Below are positions 33,624 through 37,673 of a stretch of DNA of 37,673 nucleotides, one piece after another; within the stretch, counting starts at the first letter, position 1; each line of letters begins with the position of its first letter. The notes below the pieces were generated by a model, which worked only from the letters and a program-made list of their open reading frames with translations, ran no database searches and had not been told where the DNA came from. Position numbers and translations under genes: made by a program. Source of the DNA: UBA4655 sp964585575 (GTDB taxonomy: Bacteria > Planctomycetota > Planctomycetia > Pirellulales > UBA1268); assembly GCA_964585575.1 (NCBI GenBank), contig CAZPEM010000012.1, forward strand, positions 1 through 37,673, in the 5' to 3' direction.

Positions 33624-35201
33624 ATGCGGAGTATGTCGTTGATTGGTTCGGAGGCGTGTCTTCCTTTTCCCTCGCTCTGGCGGAGTTTCCTGTCCGCCTG
33701 CCTCGCGGTGGCCGTGGTGGTGTTTTCCGGAGGCACGTTTTCCGGGGGCTCGGTCATGGCCGATGACGCGCCGGCCGATGCGGCCCCGGCTGATGCGGCG
33801 GCTACGCCGCCCGCTCCTCCCACAACCGAGGAAATCGTTCCGAAGCTCTGGGTCGCCGCCGACACCGTCTGGGTGCTCGTCTGCGGCATGCTCGTCTTCT
33901 TCATGAACCTCGGGTTTGGCTGTGTCGAGTCGGGATTCGCCCGGGCGAAGAACTGCGTCAACATTCTTTCGAAGAATTTCGTCGTCTTCGCGGCGACGGT
34001 CATTGGCTTTTACCTGATCGGCTGGGACCTCATGTTCGGTTCCGGTGACGGGGCGTTCATCGGCAATTCCGGAACGTGGATGGTGGGCGGGTTCGATCCG
34101 AAGTTCGACAACAGTCCGGCCGTCGGCGACCAGTACAAGGGTGTCTACGGAGCGATCAGTTGGGCGAGCGTGCCGCTCGCGGTGAAGTTCTTCTTCCAGT
34201 TGGTGTTCGCCGGAACCGCCGCGACGATCGTGTCGGGCGCCGTGGCCGAACGGATCAAGTACCACTCCTTCATCATCTTCAGCTTCGTCATGGCCCTCGC
34301 GATCTACCCGGTCACCGGCCACTGGATCTGGGGCTTCGGATGGCTCGCGAAGGACTGGAATTTCTGGGACTTCGCCGGCTGCACCGCGGTGCACTCCGTC
34401 GGAGGCTGGGCGGCTCTCACGGGAGCGATCATCCTCGGTCCGCGAATCGGCAAGTACGGTCCGGGCGGACGCGTCCAGGCCCTTCCCGGCCACAACATGA
34501 CGGCCGCGTTCATCGGCTGCCTCGTGCTCTGGTTCGGCTGGTTTGGATTCAATCCGGGGAGCACCTTCAGCGTGGCGGCCGACGGCGGGGCCCTCGCGGC
34601 CCAGGTCGCCGTCAATACCAACGCTGCCGCCGCGGCCGCGACGCTCACCGCGACGCTCACGGCCTGGCTGCTGCTCGGCAAGCCGGACATCGGCATGACG
34701 CTCAACGGCTGCCTGGCGGGCCTCGTGGGCATCACCGCGAGCGCCGCCTACACGAATACGCCCTGCTCGCTCATCATCGGAGCGATCGCCGGCGTCCTCG
34801 TCGTGCTGTCAGTGCTCGCCTTCGACCGGATCGGCGTCGATGACCCGGTGGGGGCGACGTCGGTGCACCTGGTCTGCGGCATCTTCGGCACGCTCTGCGT
34901 GGGACTCTTCACGACGGCCGATCTCACCGGCACCGTCGTGAACACGCCCATGGGCTCGGCGGCTGCGGGTGGTCCCGCGGCCGGGCTCTTCTTCGGCGGC
35001 GGCACGAAGCAGCTCATCGCCCAGCTGGTCGGCGTGCTCGCGGTCGGTGCCTACGTCGTGCCGGTGTCGGCGGTCGTTTGGATGCTGATCAAGGCGACCG
35101 TCGGCCTGCGGGTCTCGGCCGCCGAGGAGATCGAAGGCCTCGACATCGGCGAGCACGGCAACGAGGCCTACCACGGCTTCGTGCTCGTGCGGAACGAGTA
35201 A
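33624..35201 (+). CDS. amt: Ammonium transporter (Amt family)
   Basis: A 525-residue inner-membrane protein with a cleavable-looking signal (SFLSACLAVAVVVFSGG) and a short Ala/Pro/Asp-rich spacer before the first transporter helix (about residue 75). It then has the eleven-helix Amt core. The conduction residues are present: Asp249 and His257 in WDFAGCTAVHSVGG and the second pore His415 in TSVHLVCGIFG. The C-terminal cytoplasmic tail LRVSAAEEIEGLDIGEHGNEAY is the region that PII proteins bind (first 20 residues diagnostic). ATG at 33624 has GGAG eight bases upstream. It is followed by the PII gene and preceded by a sigma-54 promoter, so it likely imports ammonium when nitrogen is scarce. Confidence 0.97.
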   Translation: MRSMSLIGSEACLPFPSLWRSFLSACLAVAVVVFSGGTFSGGSVMADDAPADAAPADAAATPPAPPTTEEIVPKLWVAADTVWVLVCGMLVFFMNLGFGCVESGFARAKNCVNILSKNFVVFAATVIGFYLIGWDLMFGSGDGAFIGNSGTWMVGGFDPKFDNSPAVGDQYKGVYGAISWASVPLAVKFFFQLVFAGTAATIVSGAVAERIKYHSFIIFSFVMALAIYPVTGHWIWGFGWLAKDWNFWDFAGCTAVHSVGGWAALTGAIILGPRIGKYGPGGRVQALPGHNMTAAFIGCLVLWFGWFGFNPGSTFSVAADGGALAAQVAVNTNAAAAAATLTATLTAWLLLGKPDIGMTLNGCLAGLVGITASAAYTNTPCSLIIGAIAGVLVVLSVLAFDRIGVDDPVGATSVHLVCGIFGTLCVGLFTTADLTGTVVNTPMGSAAAGGPAAGLFFGGGTKQLIAQLVGVLAVGAYVVPVSAVVWMLIKATVGLRVSAAEEIEGLDIGEHGNEAYHGFVLVRNE

Positions 35202-35226
35202 TCACGATCCAGAAGGATGCCCCAAT

Positions 35227-35262
35227 GGTCTGGGTGGGCACTCCGCCTAGCCCACCCAGGCC
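35227..35262. repeat. Intergenic palindrome between amt and the PII gene (REP-like)
   Basis: A 13-bp stem (35227-35239 with 35250-35262, one G-U pair) including TGGGTGGGC/GCCCACCCA closes a ten-base loop actccgccta. There is no following T tract, so it is not a classic terminator. On the minus strand the loop reads TAGGCGGAGT, which I recall as the core of a widespread REP-like repeat family in diverse bacteria; this is memory, not a search. Confidence 0.7.
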
Positions 35263-35317
35263 GGGGCATTTTCCGGCTGTCATCCCGATCGAAGGCGGCT
35301 CAAGCTTGTGGCGTGAA

Positions 35318-35348
35318 GCCTCCGCGGGTAACAATCTCCCGCGGAGGC
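35318..35348 (+). promoter_or_regulatory. Hairpin covering the ribosome-binding site of the PII gene
   Basis: A perfect 11-bp GC-rich stem (35318-35328 with 35338-35348) and nine-base loop. Its right arm contains the Shine-Dalgarno GGAGG (35343-35347), eight bases before the TTG start. When folded, it should block initiation. Confidence 0.8.
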
Positions 35349-35355
35349 CTCGCCC

Positions 35356-35703
35356 TTGAAGCTCATCATCGCGATCATCCAGCCGGCCAAGCTCGAGGCC
35401 GTGAAGCAGGCCCTGACGGAGGTGGAGGTCTTCCGCCTCACCGTGATGGACGTGCAGGGCTTCGGCCGCCAGCGGGGCCATGCCGAGGTCTACCGGGGCC
35501 ACGAGATCTCGGTGAACCTCCTGCGGAAGGTGCAGCTTCAGATCGCCGTGAACGACGAGTTCGTCGAGCCGACGATCCAGGCGATCCTCAAGGGGGGCCG
35601 CACGGGCGAGCGGGGCGAGATCGGCGACGGCAAGATCTTCGTGCTGCCGATGGACGAGTGCGTCCGCATCCGCACCGGCGAGCGGGGCAGCGAGGCGATC
35701 TGA
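35356..35703 (+). CDS. glnB: PII nitrogen regulatory protein
   Basis: A 115-residue PII protein starting at TTG. GFGRQRGHAEVYRG (35-48) starts the T loop, EIGDGKIFVLP (88-98) is the ATP/2-oxoglutarate site, and RIRTGERG (104-111) is the C-terminal PII signature. Position 51, normally the uridylylated Tyr, is Ile, and position 49, phosphorylated Ser in cyanobacteria, is His. It should sense 2-oxoglutarate and adenylate energy and block the neighbouring Amt channel; regulation by covalent modification at those sites is excluded. Adjacent to amt, it has the glnK position. Translation is probably low because of the TTG start and hairpin at its ribosome-binding site. Confidence 0.96.
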   Translation: MKLIIAIIQPAKLEAVKQALTEVEVFRLTVMDVQGFGRQRGHAEVYRGHEISVNLLRKVQLQIAVNDEFVEPTIQAILKGGRTGERGEIGDGKIFVLPMDECVRIRTGERGSEAI

Positions 35704-35739
35704 CCGCGGGCCGCCCCGGCGACCTGACGGGAATGCGGG

Positions 35740-37428
35740 TCAGCGATTGCCCTTGGCCATGGCCTGCCCCAGTTCCTCGCGGTAGCGAACGACCCCGGGG
35801 GTCGCGAAGCCCGCCTCGATGAGGGTGTCGATCGCGAGTGCCTTTCGCGGGATCGTGCCGTAGTCCTCTCCCAGTCCGACGAGCCACCGCTTGACGTCGC
35901 TCTCGGTCAGGTACTGCCCGACGCATTGCGGATCCAGAACGCCGGCCGGCAACGCCCGGGCGCGGCGGATGAATTCCTCCTCGTTCTTCGATCCGAGCAG
36001 CCAGGCCATGCCCATCGCGGTCGAGCAGTCGCTGCGAGCCTTGGCCTCGCCGCTGCCGCCGACGTATCGTCCGGCGGCCGACCGCCAGTCGTACCGCCCA
36101 AGAACCGTTCCGATCGTGTCGTTCAATTCGATGAGGTACATCAGGTCGCCCTGCGTCCACTTCTCGACGCCGAATCCCGAGTGGATCCGTCGCCACATTT
36201 CAACCCGCAAGCCCGTGAGATCCTCGTCCGCGACGTTGAGATGGTTTTTCAGCTTCATCACCTCATCCTCCGCGGGCAGCAGCGGCACGAGTTTTTCGGA
36301 GATGTCGGCCGGTACCGGAAGCAAGGCCGAGGCGGGCACGTCGAGGGCCGCGGGCCGTCGGCCGCCGCCCGGCTTCTTCGCGACCACGGGACCCTTCGCG
36401 GGCCGCCGCGGGCGTTCGGTGTCGGGTCTTGCGACCGCAATCCGCTTGGTCACGGTCGCCAGTTTGTCGGGGTCGCCGATGTCGGGCAGCACGCGTTCGT
36501 AGAGCGAGGCGGCGTGCCGCCTCGCCGGCCCAGCCTCCGACGCATGCCACCACGCGTCGGCGACGGCGAGCATCTCCTCGGAAGCCGGCCGCTCCTCTTT
36601 CTTTGAAGACATCGCGACCTCGGCGGCCGCTGCCGCGGCCAGATTCTCCTGGTCGCCTTTGGCCAGCGCCGGCAGGCCCTCTGACCAGGCGTTTTTCTCG
36701 AAGCACAAATAGCGGCCGACGATTCCGTTGGCCTTCGGGTCGTCCGCATCGCTCGCGAGTGTCTCCACCGCCTTGCGGTAATCGGCGAGCAGGACGGACC
36801 GCCTGCCGATCGACTTGCCGAGGCTCTGGGCATAGGTCTGCTTCTCCACGCTGTCCGCGACGAGCGACTCGTCCTTCCGGGCCCTACCCGCCGCGAGGAG
36901 CGCCTTGGCGATCTGGCCCGCCGTCTCCGCCGCCTTTTTCGCCGTTGGCAAGGACTCATCGGCCAGGCTGTTCTCGGCATTCTCGATCGCATACTCCCAG
37001 AGGGCCTTCAGCCGGCCGACGTCGGTACGGGCTTTGGGCGTGAGGCAGTCCGCCACCCGTTCCACCCGGGCCTGGAGGCGGTCGATATCGAACTGTTCCG
37101 CCCGGGCATCGACCGCGTCCATCGCCAGACCGACCGCACCAGCGGCGACCGCGGCCTTCTCGGCCTCGAGAAGCAGCGCGTAGTCGAATGCCGGATCATC
37201 GCTCTGTTCGGCGGCCGCGAGGAGTTTTTGGACCAACGGCTTTGGATCCGTTTCACCGGCCCTGAAGTCGTCCTCGTGGGTCTCCCGGACGCGTGCCTCC
37301 GCCGCGGCAAGGGCGGCCGCGGCGGGAATCGGCTCCCGGGCCGCCGCCGGCTGCCACGTCAGGCACGGCAACCCCCCGATCCCGAAGATCAGCCCGCCGG
37401 CCAGAAGCGAAGAAACGTACCATCGCAT
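35740..37428 (-). CDS. Secreted planctomycete-type helical protein of unknown function
   Basis: A 562-residue protein with a signal peptide (SSLLAGGLIFGIGGLPCLTW) ending near residue 31. Residues 35-330 are mostly helical and TPR-like, with a segment FDYALLLEAEKAAVAAG that resembles a helical module I recall from many planctomycete secreted proteins. A basic Pro/Lys/Arg linker (about 325-360) leads to a C-terminal domain (about 365-562) with WRRIHSGFGVEKWTQGDLMY and YDWRSAAGRYVGGSG. No catalytic motif is evident. It converges on the PII gene with only 36 bases between the stops and no terminator seen there. Confidence 0.85.
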   Translation of the reverse strand: MRWYVSSLLAGGLIFGIGGLPCLTWQPAAAREPIPAAAALAAAEARVRETHEDDFRAGETDPKPLVQKLLAAAEQSDDPAFDYALLLEAEKAAVAAGAVGLAMDAVDARAEQFDIDRLQARVERVADCLTPKARTDVGRLKALWEYAIENAENSLADESLPTAKKAAETAGQIAKALLAAGRARKDESLVADSVEKQTYAQSLGKSIGRRSVLLADYRKAVETLASDADDPKANGIVGRYLCFEKNAWSEGLPALAKGDQENLAAAAAAEVAMSSKKEERPASEEMLAVADAWWHASEAGPARRHAASLYERVLPDIGDPDKLATVTKRIAVARPDTERPRRPAKGPVVAKKPGGGRRPAALDVPASALLPVPADISEKLVPLLPAEDEVMKLKNHLNVADEDLTGLRVEMWRRIHSGFGVEKWTQGDLMYLIELNDTIGTVLGRYDWRSAAGRYVGGSGEAKARSDCSTAMGMAWLLGSKNEEEFIRRARALPAGVLDPQCVGQYLTESDVKRWLVGLGEDYGTIPRKALAIDTLIEAGFATPGVVRYREELGQAMAKGNR

Positions 37429-37673
37429 GGAAGACGCGACCCCGGTGAATTCGCCGCAACGGCATCAGTATCAGTATACGTCCGCTGACGGAGCCCAACA
37501 CCCCGGCGCACGTCAGACCTGCTGTGGCCCGACGGCCGTTGACCGTCCTCTGCCTTGACAGTCACCGATGGACCAAGCATACGTTTTTCATACTACCGGG
37601 AGCATCAAGCAGTTGACATTGTTCTGCGGGCAACTCGCGGCTCGGGCTTCCGTGGGACCGTGGTGCCGCTCAG
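37429..37673. other. Non-coding right end with promoter-like boxes
   Basis: No convincing gene is seen in these 245 bases. On the minus strand TATACT (37473-37478) is a good -10 box for the helical-protein gene, about 45 bases before its ATG, with a poor -35. On the plus strand exact TTGACA boxes occur at 37555-37560 and 37613-37618; the first is followed 17 bases later by CATACG, a weak -10. They may serve a gene beyond the window. Confidence 0.4.

Noticed and set aside
35704..35739. Bidirectional terminator between the PII gene and the convergent helical-protein gene
   Set aside because: GC-rich but no T tract on either strand and no convincing stem.

Overview
The window looks like chromosomal DNA of a planctomycete, probably Pirellulales-like. 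This is an inference from gene content: many secreted PQQ-type beta-propeller, TPR and leucine-rich proteins, a PIN-PhoH protein, a long MoxR/DUF58/von Willebrand A cluster, and alpha/alpha-toroid and trypsin-PDZ proteins, all in GC-rich DNA with tightly overlapping genes. I see no tRNA, rRNA, CRISPR array, prophage or insertion sequence.

Positions 1-6268 are mostly minus-strand. PhoH (2648-3979), a secreted PQQ-type propeller (1190-2614) and a multi-spanning membrane protein cut by the window edge (1-1154) form one run. A small membrane LRR protein (4997-5659) and a class 3 lipase (4099-5007) form a second, overlapping pair. An HU-family protein (5825-6160) has its own promoter and a clear intrinsic terminator.

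Positions 6347-31262 form a plus-strand block of eleven genes. A promoter at 6347-6376 precedes a 1742-residue double-propeller protein and a translationally coupled toroid-fold protein. After a REPIN-like inverted repeat comes a tightly packed MoxR ATPase, DUF58 protein, BatA-like VWA protein, second VWA protein, three-pass membrane protein and secreted coiled-coil protein. These are followed by a secreted helical-repeat protein, a repeat protein interrupted by an assembly gap, and two trypsin/PDZ proteins. One trypsin domain keeps its catalytic triad; two have lost it completely, and a C-terminal alpha/beta-hydrolase-like domain lacks its nucleophile. I propose the block builds or controls an envelope complex: a MoxR/VWA chaperone pair, membrane VWA scaffolds, periplasmic repeat proteins and a protease with two pseudoprotease partners. 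This is the best candidate for an undescribed system, but its function cannot be read from sequence.

Positions 31274-33245 hold a RluA-type pseudouridine synthase and a convergent photolyase-family protein whose two halves appear in reversed order. Their 3' ends overlap.

Positions 33322-35703 are a nitrogen module: a near-consensus sigma-54 promoter, an ammonium transporter, and a PII protein with Ile at position 51 in place of the usual uridylylated Tyr. The PII gene starts at TTG and its ribosome-binding site lies inside a strong hairpin. A convergent secreted hypothetical protein (35740-37428) ends the window.
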